Assembly: GCA_964537965.1 (NCBI GenBank)
Contig: CAZIDB010000105.1
Location: 1 to 16,267 of the forward strand
Source: SURF-24 sp964537965
GTDB taxonomy: Bacteria; Bacteroidota; Ignavibacteria; Ignavibacteriales; SURF-24
Length of the DNA stretch: 16,267 nt
Reading direction: 5' to 3'
Shown: positions 8,256 through 15,698 of the stretch, piece after piece
Position numbering within the stretch: the first letter of the stretch is position 1
Layout of the letters: each line of letters starts with the position of its first letter
Notes under the pieces: model-generated
Told to the model about the DNA's origin: nothing
Database searches by the model: none
The model's input: only the letters and a program-made list of their open reading frames with translations
Made by a program: the position numbers and the translations under genes

Positions 8256-8984
8256 TTATTTCCATTCAATGATTTCAAATTTATTATTAGCAAACCTGCC
8301 GTAGCAAGGAGAAGTTAACCACGAACCAAGGTTCAGATAGTTGCCCTGTTTATATTGTTTATTATCCCTTACGTGAGAATGACCCATAACAACGTAATCA
8401 TAACCTTCATCAATTTTTAACTTGGCAGCTTCGAACAGACCGTCAATTTCACCGTAATGTTTATTGGTGGTATAATCCCTGCTCTTTTTACTTGTACCGC
8501 TTGCAATTGCAATACCTAAATCGGGATGTAAAAGCGAGTATAGCCACTGGAATCCTTTATTGCGTAAAATCTTTTTCAATATTTTATAGCCTAGATCATT
8601 TTTAACCATTCCATCACCGTGAGCAAGAAAAAATCTTTTATCATTCAGCACAACATCAACAGGTTCTTCGTAAAGATTAGCTTTAATTTCCTCTTTAAAG
8701 AAATCCCGGTGCAAAAAATCGTGGTTGCCGATTAAATAATGAATTGCAATTCCCTTTTCACTTATATTCTTAAGAGCAGTAAGAGTACGGTAGAATCCTT
8801 TTTGATAAACACGCCTGTACTCAAACCAATAATCAAACAGATCACCGATAATGAATAATTCTTTTGCATTGTCAGATGCATAATCAAGAAATGATACAAG
8901 TTTTTTTTCTTTAATATCTTCAACTTCCTTCGATTGAAGTCCAAGATGAATATCTGATATGAAGAGATAATCTTTATTATTCAA
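8256..8984 (-). CDS. lpxH: UDP-2,3-diacylglucosamine diphosphatase (LpxH-type metallophosphoesterase)
   Basis: This enzyme hydrolyses UDP-2,3-diacylglucosamine to lipid X and UMP, the fourth step of lipid A synthesis, at the cytoplasmic face of the inner membrane. The 242 residues show all metallophosphoesterase motifs: SDIHLG (Asp11, His13), GDLFDYW (Asp48), GNHDF (Asn87, His88, Asp89), AHGDG (His122) and GHSHVR (His202, His204), which bind a dinuclear metal centre. A short helical insert (about 125-165) forms the lipid-binding cap seen in LpxH. The start is TTG at 8982-8984: the preceding in-frame codon is the TAA of the M1 peptidase gene, and any later start would cut off the first metal motif. 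The stop is followed after one nucleotide by the PBP1A ATG, so the gene is embedded in an operon and probably translationally coupled. Length is normal for the family. Confidence 0.92.
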   Translation of the reverse strand: MNNKDYLFISDIHLGLQSKEVEDIKEKKLVSFLDYASDNAKELFIIGDLFDYWFEYRRVYQKGFYRTLTALKNISEKGIAIHYLIGNHDFLHRDFFKEEIKANLYEEPVDVVLNDKRFFLAHGDGMVKNDLGYKILKKILRNKGFQWLYSLLHPDLGIAIASGTSKKSRDYTTNKHYGEIDGLFEAAKLKIDEGYDYVVMGHSHVRDNKQYKQGNYLNLGSWLTSPCYGRFANNKFEIIEWK

Positions 8985-10694
8985 TTATTTACCGGTTGTG
9001 GTTTTAATAAATGTTGCAAGAAGCCATTTATCAGGATCAATTTCAATGTTCTTAATATTCTTCCGGGCATTCAAATTAAATGTTTGTTTCCCGGTTGTAA
9101 CATATTCTTTATGAATTTCATCAGAACCATCTTCATATTTAATTTTTATTTCAAGCGGAAACTTGTAAAGTTTATATTCATCCTGAATTTGTTTTATAGT
9201 CAATTCAACTTTACCTGAAGCTGCATCGGCTTTCCATCCATATTCGCACTTAATAATACCTTTACCATTAAAAACCCATTGGTTAAAGAACTGGTCAAGA
9301 TTCTTTCCTGAAATTTCTTCACTTAAGTTCTTAAAATCACTGGTAGAGGCATTTGAATATTTGTACCTGCTGAAAAATTCTTTAAGAAGTTTTCCGAAAG
9401 CATCCTCACCAATTTCAAACCTTAGCATATGTAAAACCCACGCTCCTTTATCATAAACAGTAGAGCTGAATAAATTTTCTGGGTCATATAACTGGTCATT
9501 AAAACGGGTTTGGAATTTTGCAACCATAGTTGATTGCAATGCTTCTTTACCTGAAGTTGTTTCGGCATATAAAGCTTCGCAGTATGTTGCAAATCCTTCA
9601 TTAAGCCAGATATCTTTCCATGATTTTGGTCCAACGGCATCACCCCACCATTGATGAGCAAGCTCGTGAATATAATAATCCTGGAACATTCCTTTTCCGT
9701 TCAGAAGGTTAGATGCAATTCCCGTTATAGTCTGATGTTCCATTGCCCCACCCTGCCATAAAAATTCAGCGACGCCATATTTTTCTTTTGCAAAAGGATA
9801 TGGACCAAATTTCTCTTCAAACACTTTCATCATTTCAGAATGATTCTTGTAATCTGATTTTGCCATTTGAAGGTGCTCAGGAAAAGCATAATAATCTAAA
9901 TTAAATTTTTCTCCGGTTGTACTTGTATACTCCTCAGAAAAATATTTGTAATTACCGGAGTACAAGCAAATTAAGTAAGTAGATATCGGATAAATTGTTT
10001 CCCAATGGTAAGTCCGACGATCCTTATCAGTTGTAATTTCAATAAGCTTACCATTAGATAGTGAAATCTTTGATGAATCATTTGTAATGCTAATATCAAG
10101 CTGAGCTTTATCGTTCGGCAAATCATTACAAGGGAACCAGGTGGATGCATAGATCGGTTCACTTAATGTATAAACGAATGATTTACCGTTAAACGAATCA
10201 AATGAGAATGATGAAAGACCCTTATTTTTTGGCGTGCCTTCATAAATCAAATTCAATTTAAAAGTATCAACAATTGAATTCTTAACCGGGATGTAAATTA
10301 TATTTTCATCGAAATAAAAATCATTTACTTCATCATTATTCAACTTGATATTTTTTACATCAAAATTATTCTGAAAGTTCAGCGTGATATTTTCAGGTAT
10401 AACGGAATTAAAAACACCAGTTAAGGTTACATTAGCTTTTAGAAGTTTTTTTTCAGGATACAGATCAAAATCCATATCATAGTTTAGAATGTTAATATTC
10501 TTTTGTGCTTCAGTATAGTATTTATCAATCTCATCACTATTGATATACCCATAACTGCCAATATAATCACTCAATTCGCCGGTAACAGATAATTCTTTAA
10601 AATAATCGTATGCGCCATTTAAAGCAGCAAATGCTAAAAGGTTTATAATAATTACGAAAAATATCTTCAAAACAGTTTTTTTCCTATCAGACAT
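8985..10694 (-). CDS. M1 family metallo-aminopeptidase, membrane-anchored
   Basis: The 569-residue protein is a zinc aminopeptidase. Residues 8-25 form an N-terminal membrane anchor or uncleaved signal after MSDRKKTVLK, placing the enzyme outside the cytoplasm. An N-terminal beta-rich M1 domain follows (about 65-250, including STWFPCNDLPNDKAQ). The catalytic domain has the substrate-binding motif GGAMEH (315-320), the zinc motif HELAH (His343, Glu344, His347) with WW following, the third ligand in NEGFAT (Glu366), and YDKGAWVLHML (414-424), whose Tyr414 is the likely transition-state residue. A short C-terminal beta domain (about 485-565) replaces the long helical domain of PepN, so this is a compact M1 enzyme. 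It likely trims peptides in the periplasm, but its substrate cannot be read from sequence. It is the first gene of the cluster and abuts lpxH with no spacer. No clear promoter was found upstream. Confidence 0.9.
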   Translation of the reverse strand: MSDRKKTVLKIFFVIIINLLAFAALNGAYDYFKELSVTGELSDYIGSYGYINSDEIDKYYTEAQKNINILNYDMDFDLYPEKKLLKANVTLTGVFNSVIPENITLNFQNNFDVKNIKLNNDEVNDFYFDENIIYIPVKNSIVDTFKLNLIYEGTPKNKGLSSFSFDSFNGKSFVYTLSEPIYASTWFPCNDLPNDKAQLDISITNDSSKISLSNGKLIEITTDKDRRTYHWETIYPISTYLICLYSGNYKYFSEEYTSTTGEKFNLDYYAFPEHLQMAKSDYKNHSEMMKVFEEKFGPYPFAKEKYGVAEFLWQGGAMEHQTITGIASNLLNGKGMFQDYYIHELAHQWWGDAVGPKSWKDIWLNEGFATYCEALYAETTSGKEALQSTMVAKFQTRFNDQLYDPENLFSSTVYDKGAWVLHMLRFEIGEDAFGKLLKEFFSRYKYSNASTSDFKNLSEEISGKNLDQFFNQWVFNGKGIIKCEYGWKADAASGKVELTIKQIQDEYKLYKFPLEIKIKYEDGSDEIHKEYVTTGKQTFNLNARKNIKNIEIDPDKWLLATFIKTTTGK

Positions 10695-10752
10695 AAAACG
10701 AAAAAATTTTGCTCTAAATTTATAAAATTACTTTGAGAAAAATAATCCATAA

Positions 10753-10781
10753 TTGCCTCTATTATGATTTTTGAATATATT
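10753..10781 (+). promoter_or_regulatory. Candidate sigma-70-like promoter of glgC
   Basis: TTGCCT at 10753-10758 and TATATT at 10776-10781 are separated by exactly 17 nt, a good -35/-10 pair. Transcription would begin about 20 nt before the glgC ATG. An AAAGGTG sequence at 10797-10803 lies 4 nt before the ATG and may serve as a weak ribosome-binding site. Confidence 0.45.
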
Positions 10782-10807
10782 ATTGCCAAAAAAAGCAAAG
10801 GTGTTAT

Positions 10808-12049
10808 ATGTTGTTTGCCGGTTCTTCCTTGCTTAGAGATACTGTAACGATGATTTTAGCCGGTGGAGTCGGCGAAAGATTATCACCTCTGACTAAATTC
10901 CGCTCAAAACCATCTGTCCCTTTTGGCGGTAAATACAGAATCATCGATTTCACGTTATCTAATTGTCTTAATTCAGGTCTTAGAAGGATTTATGTTTTAA
11001 CTCAATATAAATCAGATTCTCTTAATCAACATCTGTATGAAGCCTGGAATATATTTAATCCCGAATTAGGTGAATTTATTTACTCCATTCCCCCGCAGCA
11101 CAAGGTTGGTGGCGACTGGTACTTAGGCACTTCGAATGCGATTGAACAAAACATTAATTTAATAACAGGTAATAAAAGCAAATGGCTGCTTTGTCTTTCA
11201 GGCGATCATATTTATAAGATGGACTACCTGAAGATGCTGCAATACCATGAAGACAGAAATGCCGATGTTACTATTGCATGCCTTGAGTATCCGATAGACC
11301 TTGCGGACAGATTTGGCGTATTAAGCATTGAACCTAATTATAATATCACAGGTTTTTACGAGAAGGTTAAAAATCCTCCTGAAATTCCTGACAAACCCGG
11401 CTATGCATTTGTAAATATGGGCATATATATTTTTGATGCAAACAGGTTAATTGAAATTTATAATGAGATGGAAAAACAACAGTTACCAAAGAATGATTTT
11501 GGTAAACATATTTTGCCTTACATGGTAAAATCAGGATTTAGTGTAATGGCATATAAGTTTGAAGATGAAAATAAGAAGAGTGAAATCTATTGGCGGGATA
11601 TTGGAACATTAGATAGTTACTATGCTGCAAGTATGGACTTGATTTCCGTTAGCCCAGATTTTAATTTATACGCATCTAACTGGCCTCTGAGATCTGCAGT
11701 AGTACAATCTCCCCCGGCTAAAACACTTTCACATGAAGGCGAAAGAGTAGGAAGAAGCCTTAATTCTTTGGTTTGTGACGGTACAATAATTTCCGGCGGT
11801 TTGGTAGAAAGATCTATCATAGGTTCAAACGTCCGTGTAAACAGTTACTCTTATGTTACGGATTCAATTATTTTCTCCAACTGCAATATCGGAAGACATG
11901 CAAGAATAAGACGGGCAATTATTGATAAAAATGTAACCGTGCCTGAAGGTTATGAGATTGGCTTTGATCCTGATGAGGATAAAAAGAAATTTACTGTTAC
12001 TGAGACAGGTATTGTAGTAATTGCAAAAAACCAGGTTTTAACAAAATAG
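10808..12049 (+). CDS. glgC: Glucose-1-phosphate adenylyltransferase (ADP-glucose pyrophosphorylase)
   Basis: This enzyme makes ADP-glucose from ATP and glucose-1-phosphate, the committed step of bacterial glycogen synthesis in the cytoplasm. The 413 residues begin with the nucleotidyltransferase motif ILAGGVGERLSPLT (16-29), followed by KPSVPFGGKYRIIDF (34-48), YVLTQYKS (62-69), WYLGTSNAIEQN (104-115), the catalytic SGDHIYKMDY (Asp133), the glucose-1-phosphate lysine in FYEKV (Lys186), FVNMGIYIF (201-209) and WRDIGT (262-267). The C-terminal part (about 290-400) has the hexapeptide rhythm of a left-handed beta-helix (GLVERSIIGSNVRVNSYSYV), as in all GlgC proteins. The length fits the family. 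It stands alone without glgA, glgB or glgP nearby, divergent from the M1 peptidase operon, with a promoter upstream and a terminator after it. Catalytic residues look intact. Confidence 0.95.
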   Translation: MLFAGSSLLRDTVTMILAGGVGERLSPLTKFRSKPSVPFGGKYRIIDFTLSNCLNSGLRRIYVLTQYKSDSLNQHLYEAWNIFNPELGEFIYSIPPQHKVGGDWYLGTSNAIEQNINLITGNKSKWLLCLSGDHIYKMDYLKMLQYHEDRNADVTIACLEYPIDLADRFGVLSIEPNYNITGFYEKVKNPPEIPDKPGYAFVNMGIYIFDANRLIEIYNEMEKQQLPKNDFGKHILPYMVKSGFSVMAYKFEDENKKSEIYWRDIGTLDSYYAASMDLISVSPDFNLYASNWPLRSAVVQSPPAKTLSHEGERVGRSLNSLVCDGTIISGGLVERSIIGSNVRVNSYSYVTDSIIFSNCNIGRHARIRRAIIDKNVTVPEGYEIGFDPDEDKKKFTVTETGIVVIAKNQVLTK

Positions 12050-12073
12050 GTTTTGGAATAATAATTATTTTTT

Positions 12074-12110
12074 AAATCCAATCAATAGTTTTTGGTTGGA
12101 TTTTCTTTTA
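12074..12110 (+). terminator. Intrinsic terminator after glgC
   Basis: The arms AAATCCAATCA (12074-12084) and TGGTTGGATTT (12093-12103) form an 11 bp stem with one G-U pair around an 8 nt loop. A T-rich tail (TCTTTT) follows. The hairpin lies just before uvrC and covers the alternative TTG start at 12092, which argues against that start. Confidence 0.65.
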
Positions 12111-12115
12111 TTAAA

Positions 12116-13996
12116 ATGAATCCCGAATTAAAAACTAAAATAGAAAATCTTCCCTCCAATCCCGGCGTCTATCAATTCCTGAACGATAAAGGAAAAGTAA
12201 TATACGTCGGCAAGGCAAAGAACCTGAAGAACCGGGTTAAAAGTTATTTCCAACTCGGACCTCAATCACCAAAGACCAAAGCGCTTGTTGATAAAATTGA
12301 GGATCTGATTTTAATACTTACCGATACTGAAATTGAAGCGTTGGTGCTTGAGAATAATCTGATTAAAGAATATTCGCCTCGGTATAATATCAGCTTAAAG
12401 GACGATAAATCATATCCGTACATTGTAGTAACCAACGAGCCTTTTCCAAGAATATATCCAACAAGAAATGTGGTTAGAGATGGTTCTAAATATTTTGGTC
12501 CTTATTCCGATGTTAAGAATCTGAAAGCTTCATTAAGAATGATTAACGAGCTATTCAGAATTAGAACCTGCAACTTTTATATTGACCAGGATACTATCGA
12601 TAAAAAAAAGATCAGGTTATGCCTGGAATATCATATTAAAAAGTGTGATGGACCATGCGAAGGATTGATATCCCAGATTGCATACAACCATATGGTTAAC
12701 GAAGTAATCAAATTATTAAAGGGTAAAATTGATGAGCTTGTAAGCGATCTTACCCAGGAAATGCAGAGAGCATCCGAATCATTTAATTTTGAAAAAGCAG
12801 CAGATTTACGGGATAAGATTGAAAGTCTCCAGAGATATGCTTCAAGACAAAAGGTTGTTACAACTGACCTTGCTGACAGAGATATTATCTGCGTAGCCAA
12901 TGAAGGAAAAGATGCCGCCTGCTCAATTTTAAACATACGTAACGGGAAATTAGTCGGTAAAAAGCAGCTTAAGCTTGGAATAGAAAGCCAGGATGAAATA
13001 GAAGATGTTTATAATGCGGCGGTGAAATTCTACTACAATGAATTGACCGACATACCGAAAGAAATTGTTCTTGAGATTGAACCATCAGATTTAGAAATCA
13101 TATCAGAATGGCTTACTTTAAATGCCGGCAAAAAAGTTAAGATAATTGTTCCAAAGAAAAGCAGTGAATTAAAATCACTTGTTAATATGTGCAAGCAGAA
13201 TGCTATACTGCAATTAAAGGATATACAACTTCAAAGGATGAAGAACGAAGGAAACATTCCTTATGTACTATCTGCGCTTATGAGGGATCTCAGATTAAAA
13301 ACTCCGCCGAAGAAAATTGAATGCTTTGATATTTCGAATTTACAGGGCACGGATACCGTGGCAAGCATGGTAGTTTTTGAAGATGCTAAACCTAAGAAAT
13401 CTTTATACAGAAAATTCATTATTAAATCAGTTGAAGGTCCTGATGATTTTGAAAGTATGCGCGAAGTAATAACAAGACGCTACAGCAAAGTAATTGAGCA
13501 AACCGAAACACTCCCGGATTTAATTGTAGTTGATGGTGGAAAAGGTCAGCTTTCTTCTGCGGTTGAATCTTTGAGAAGCCTGGGATTAAAGGATTTCAAC
13601 ATAATCGGATTAGCTAAAAGACTTGAAGAAGTATTCTTCCCGGGAATTTCTGAAAGCCAGACAATTCCTAAAACATCCTCAAGTTTGAAACTACTACAGC
13701 ATATAAGAGATGAAGCACATCGTTTTGCAATTACTTTTCATCGCCAAAGAAGAGATAAACGTACTTTCACATCGGAATTATTTGAGATAAAAGGAATTGG
13801 GGCTAAGACCACCGAAAAATTATTATTACAATTAGGAAGCCTCCAGATAATCAGGAATGCTTCATTGGAAGAAATTGCCAAAGTCATAGGCAAAGCTAAA
13901 GCCGAAGTAGTTTTCAATCATTTCAATCAACCTGCAGAACAGGAAACTTCTCAAACCAACAACTCTGAATCTTCAAGCTCATCAAACCTGGAATAA
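12116..13996 (+). CDS. uvrC: Excinuclease ABC subunit C
   Basis: UvrC makes the two incisions flanking a lesion in nucleotide excision repair, acting with UvrA and UvrB. With the ATG at 12116 it has 626 residues: GIY-YIG nuclease domain (14-95: NPGVYQF, VIYVGKAKNLKNRV with Tyr30 and Arg40, and the metal glutamate in LENNLIK, Glu79), a four-cysteine cluster (152, 169, 177, 181) matching the iron-sulfur site described in UvrC, a UVR motif for UvrB contact (223-240, FNFEKAADLRDKIESL), an RNase H-like nuclease domain (FDISNLQG with Asp405, VVDGGKGQL with Asp473, DEAHRFA with His535) and tandem HhH motifs (556-600). The tail from 605 is Ser/Asn/Gln-rich and probably disordered. A TTG at 12092 would add 8 residues but lies inside the glgC terminator hairpin, so ATG is preferred. 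The stop is 8 nt from the SRP RNA gene on the other strand. Confidence 0.96.
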   Translation: MNPELKTKIENLPSNPGVYQFLNDKGKVIYVGKAKNLKNRVKSYFQLGPQSPKTKALVDKIEDLILILTDTEIEALVLENNLIKEYSPRYNISLKDDKSYPYIVVTNEPFPRIYPTRNVVRDGSKYFGPYSDVKNLKASLRMINELFRIRTCNFYIDQDTIDKKKIRLCLEYHIKKCDGPCEGLISQIAYNHMVNEVIKLLKGKIDELVSDLTQEMQRASESFNFEKAADLRDKIESLQRYASRQKVVTTDLADRDIICVANEGKDAACSILNIRNGKLVGKKQLKLGIESQDEIEDVYNAAVKFYYNELTDIPKEIVLEIEPSDLEIISEWLTLNAGKKVKIIVPKKSSELKSLVNMCKQNAILQLKDIQLQRMKNEGNIPYVLSALMRDLRLKTPPKKIECFDISNLQGTDTVASMVVFEDAKPKKSLYRKFIIKSVEGPDDFESMREVITRRYSKVIEQTETLPDLIVVDGGKGQLSSAVESLRSLGLKDFNIIGLAKRLEEVFFPGISESQTIPKTSSSLKLLQHIRDEAHRFAITFHRQRRDKRTFTSELFEIKGIGAKTTEKLLLQLGSLQIIRNASLEEIAKVIGKAKAEVVFNHFNQPAEQETSQTNNSESSSSSNLE

Positions 13997-14004
13997 ATAA
14001 AAAA

Positions 14005-14097
14005 GCCAGGTTGACTGAATGCATAAATTTTAAACTTACCACTGCTTCCTTCCGGACCTGGTGGGGTTGGGTTCTTGTTTATCATTCAGGACCTGGC
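14005..14097 (-). ncRNA. ffs: Signal recognition particle RNA (small bacterial 4.5S type)
   Basis: The minus strand reads GCCAGGTCCTGAATG at the 5' end and CATTCAGTCAACCTGGC at the 3' end, which pair to close a single long hairpin. Its tip carries the invariant domain IV sequence CCAGGTCCGGAAGGAAGCAG (about 14042-14061) with the GGAA tetraloop and the asymmetric internal loop that binds Ffh. There is no Alu domain, as usual outside Bacillota. Ends are set by the pairing and may be a few bases longer. The 3' side is followed by a run of six Ts (13999-14004), so the closing stem can end transcription. Ffh is not in the window. No convincing promoter was found in the 100 bp upstream. Confidence 0.94.
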
Positions 14098-14145
14098 AAA
14101 CTCTTTATTTCCCCATAAAATGGAATGCTACCTGCAGTAAACTTC

Positions 14146-14176
14146 AAAAAATGTTGTTATAAATTTACGCACAACA
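14146..14176 (-). terminator. Candidate intrinsic terminator after tRNA-Ala
   Basis: On the minus strand TGTTGT (14171-14176) and ACAACA (14152-14157) form a 6 bp stem with a 13 nt loop, followed directly by six Ts (14146-14151). It lies 27 nt downstream of the tRNA. An outer 7 bp inverted repeat (14140-14146 and 14180-14186) surrounds it. The stem has only two G-C pairs, so strength is doubtful. Confidence 0.45.
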
Positions 14177-14202
14177 GTCTGAAGTTCAAAGAATAATTTT
14201 TG

Positions 14203-14275
14203 TGGAGCTAAGGAGGATCGAACTCCTGACCTCATCGTTGCGAACGATGCGCTCTCCCAGCTGAGCTATAGCCCC
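14203..14275 (-). tRNA. tRNA-Ala, anticodon CGC
   Basis: The 73 nt on the minus strand fold as a full cloverleaf: acceptor GGGGCTA/TAGCTCC with the G3-U70 pair that marks alanine tRNAs, D arm GCTC-AGCTGGGA-GAGC, anticodon stem CATCG/CGATG with loop TTCGCAA (anticodon CGC, reading GCG), variable loop AGGTC, T arm AGGAG-TTCGATC-CTCCT and discriminator A. CCA is not encoded, so it must be added by a nucleotidyltransferase. It lies 40 nt after the TPR gene. Confidence 0.96.
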
Positions 14276-14291
14276 GGGATTTTCTTTTGCT

Positions 14292-14319
14292 AATGTATTA
14301 ATTCTATAACAATTTTCAA
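14292..14319 (-). promoter_or_regulatory. Candidate promoter of tRNA-Ala
   Basis: On the minus strand TTGAAA (14314-14319) and TACATT (14292-14297) are 16 nt apart, and transcription would begin about 10 nt before the mature tRNA. The -35 overlaps the TPR gene's stop codon. The alternative is co-transcription with the TPR gene. Confidence 0.4.
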
Positions 14320-15020
14320 ACTGATTTAACAAGGCAATATTTTTCAAGAGCAATCTTAGCTTCTTTGTGACCCAACTGCAACGCTTTCTCAAAATCCATT
14401 TCAGCATCACCGGTATTATTTAATGCAATCTTACAAATTCCTCTTAAGTAAAAAGCCGAAGCGTTATTAGAATTATTTTCAATGTATAAGTTTAAATCGT
14501 GTATTGCATCCTGGTACTGTTTTAATTTTGCGTAGGCATTTGCCCTGTTGAAGACAGAGGCAATTAACTTATTATTCTTTTCCAACGCAATGTTAAAATC
14601 AGTTATTGCAGCTTCATAGTTGCCCAATCTGGCGTTGGCTAATCCACGGTGGAAATAAATATTAGGAAGTTCAGGATTAAATTTAATTGCATTGTTAAAA
14701 GAATCAAGTGAATCTGAAAATTCTTTTTTGTTATACAGAAGAATGGCTAATCTGAAATAAACCGGAGCATGATTTTTATCAATGCTTAAAGCAAAACGGT
14801 AATCTATAATGGCTTTGTCAAAATCACCAAGATTCTCGTATGCTTTTCCCCTGTAGAAATAGGCATCAAAATTACCGGAATCAATTTCAATTGCTTGCGT
14901 AAAATTACTTAATGCACCTTTAAAGTCACTTATAAGGAATTTCTTTTCACCCTCAATACAGTATTCTGTTTCCGAGTTTGAGATTAATGAATAATTCTTT
15001 TTTCGTTTAAATAAATGCAT
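14316..15020 (-). CDS. TPR-repeat protein
   Basis: The 234 residues consist almost wholly of about six consecutive 34-residue tetratricopeptide repeats (roughly 18-51, 52-85, 86-119, 120-153, 154-187, 188-221), each with the usual A/G-Y-A-P pattern such as YFYRGKAYENLGDFDKAI and YFHRGLANARLGNYEAAI. TPR arrays form a right-handed superhelix that binds peptides or partner proteins. There is no signal peptide (MHLFKRKKNYS) and no membrane segment, so it is probably cytoplasmic. The function is unknown and the partner cannot be read from sequence. It follows the thioredoxin-like gene after a 129 bp gap that contains its own candidate promoter, and precedes tRNA-Ala by 40 nt. Confidence 0.88.
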   Translation of the reverse strand: MHLFKRKKNYSLISNSETEYCIEGEKKFLISDFKGALSNFTQAIEIDSGNFDAYFYRGKAYENLGDFDKAIIDYRFALSIDKNHAPVYFRLAILLYNKKEFSDSLDSFNNAIKFNPELPNIYFHRGLANARLGNYEAAITDFNIALEKNNKLIASVFNRANAYAKLKQYQDAIHDLNLYIENNSNNASAFYLRGICKIALNNTGDAEMDFEKALQLGHKEAKIALEKYCLVKSV

Positions 15021-15094
15021 CTCTTAAAAGATAGTGTTGATTCTTAGAATAAAATTTCCCTTTAGTAACGCCAGAACCTTAAATAACCGTTTGT

Positions 15095-15123
15095 AAAGTA
15101 TATAATTTCCTCTTGAACGTCAA
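15095..15123 (-). promoter_or_regulatory. Candidate promoter of the TPR gene
   Basis: On the minus strand TTGACG (15118-15123) is followed after 17 nt by TACTTT (15095-15100); an overlapping TATACT would give a 15 nt spacer. It lies about 75 nt before the TPR ATG. The -35 is good and the -10 is mediocre. Confidence 0.3.
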
Positions 15124-15149
15124 TCCCACATTTGACAGAAATGCATATT

Positions 15150-15650
15150 TTATTTTTTACCCGATTTCAGGTAATCTTCATATGATTTGGATTTATAAAT
15201 GTCTTCACCCAAAAAAGTTATGATATTTAAAAAATCTTTAGATTCAATATAACCGGGAACAACTGTAATAAGATTTGCTGCATTATCGAAAAATACAGTA
15301 GCTGGGTAACCGGTTACCCCAACCGCCCTGGAAAATTCCTGCTCTGTTAATTCCTTCCCCTGGTAAGAAATCTTCTTCTTTGATTCGGCATCAAGTTTAA
15401 TTGCGATGTAATTATCTCTTAGATACGACACAACATTTAAATTCGAGTACGTTGAGTTATCCATTTTTTTACACCAGACACACCAGTCTGTGTAAACATC
15501 CATTATTATTTTTTTCTTCAACTCAATACTTTTTTTCAATCCTTCATCAAAGGAGTACCACTTAATTTTGTTATCATCAAGTCCTTTTGCAAAAGTATTG
15601 ATTGAAAACAAGACGACTAAAACTATTGCAAATATCTTACTTTGTTTCAT
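15150..15650 (-). CDS. Secreted thioredoxin-fold protein (DUF255/thioredoxin_7-like)
   Basis: The 166-residue protein has a Sec signal peptide (MKQSKIF, hydrophobic 7-19, likely cleaved after NTFA at 21), so it works in the periplasm. The mature part is one thioredoxin-like domain: FDEGLKKSIELKKKIIMDVY (34-53), the active site DWCVWCKKM (Cys57 and Cys60), a central insert (about 90-108) and the cis-proline loop TGYPATVFF (Pro116). The C-V-W-C site resembles DsbD C-terminal domains and thiol-disulfide carriers rather than thioredoxin (CGPC). It probably reduces or exchanges disulfides in envelope proteins or cytochrome maturation, but the substrate is unknown. It starts 48 nt after the GT9 gene ends and may share its transcript. 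Confidence 0.9.
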   Translation of the reverse strand: MKQSKIFAIVLVVLFSINTFAKGLDDNKIKWYSFDEGLKKSIELKKKIIMDVYTDWCVWCKKMDNSTYSNLNVVSYLRDNYIAIKLDAESKKKISYQGKELTEQEFSRAVGVTGYPATVFFDNAANLITVVPGYIESKDFLNIITFLGEDIYKSKSYEDYLKSGKK

Positions 15651-15698
15651 ATTTCCTTTCTCCGGTTTTACATGAGATTCATTTTCAAATAAATGGTT

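Noticed and set aside
8255..8293. Upstream ATG for PBP1A (13 extra residues)
   Set aside because: It would overlap lpxH by 38 nt. The ATG one nucleotide after the lpxH stop gives a normal PBP1A N-terminus.
12092..12115. TTG start adding 8 residues to UvrC
   Set aside because: It lies inside the glgC terminator hairpin, and UvrC proteins normally begin just before the GIY-YIG domain as given by the ATG at 12116.
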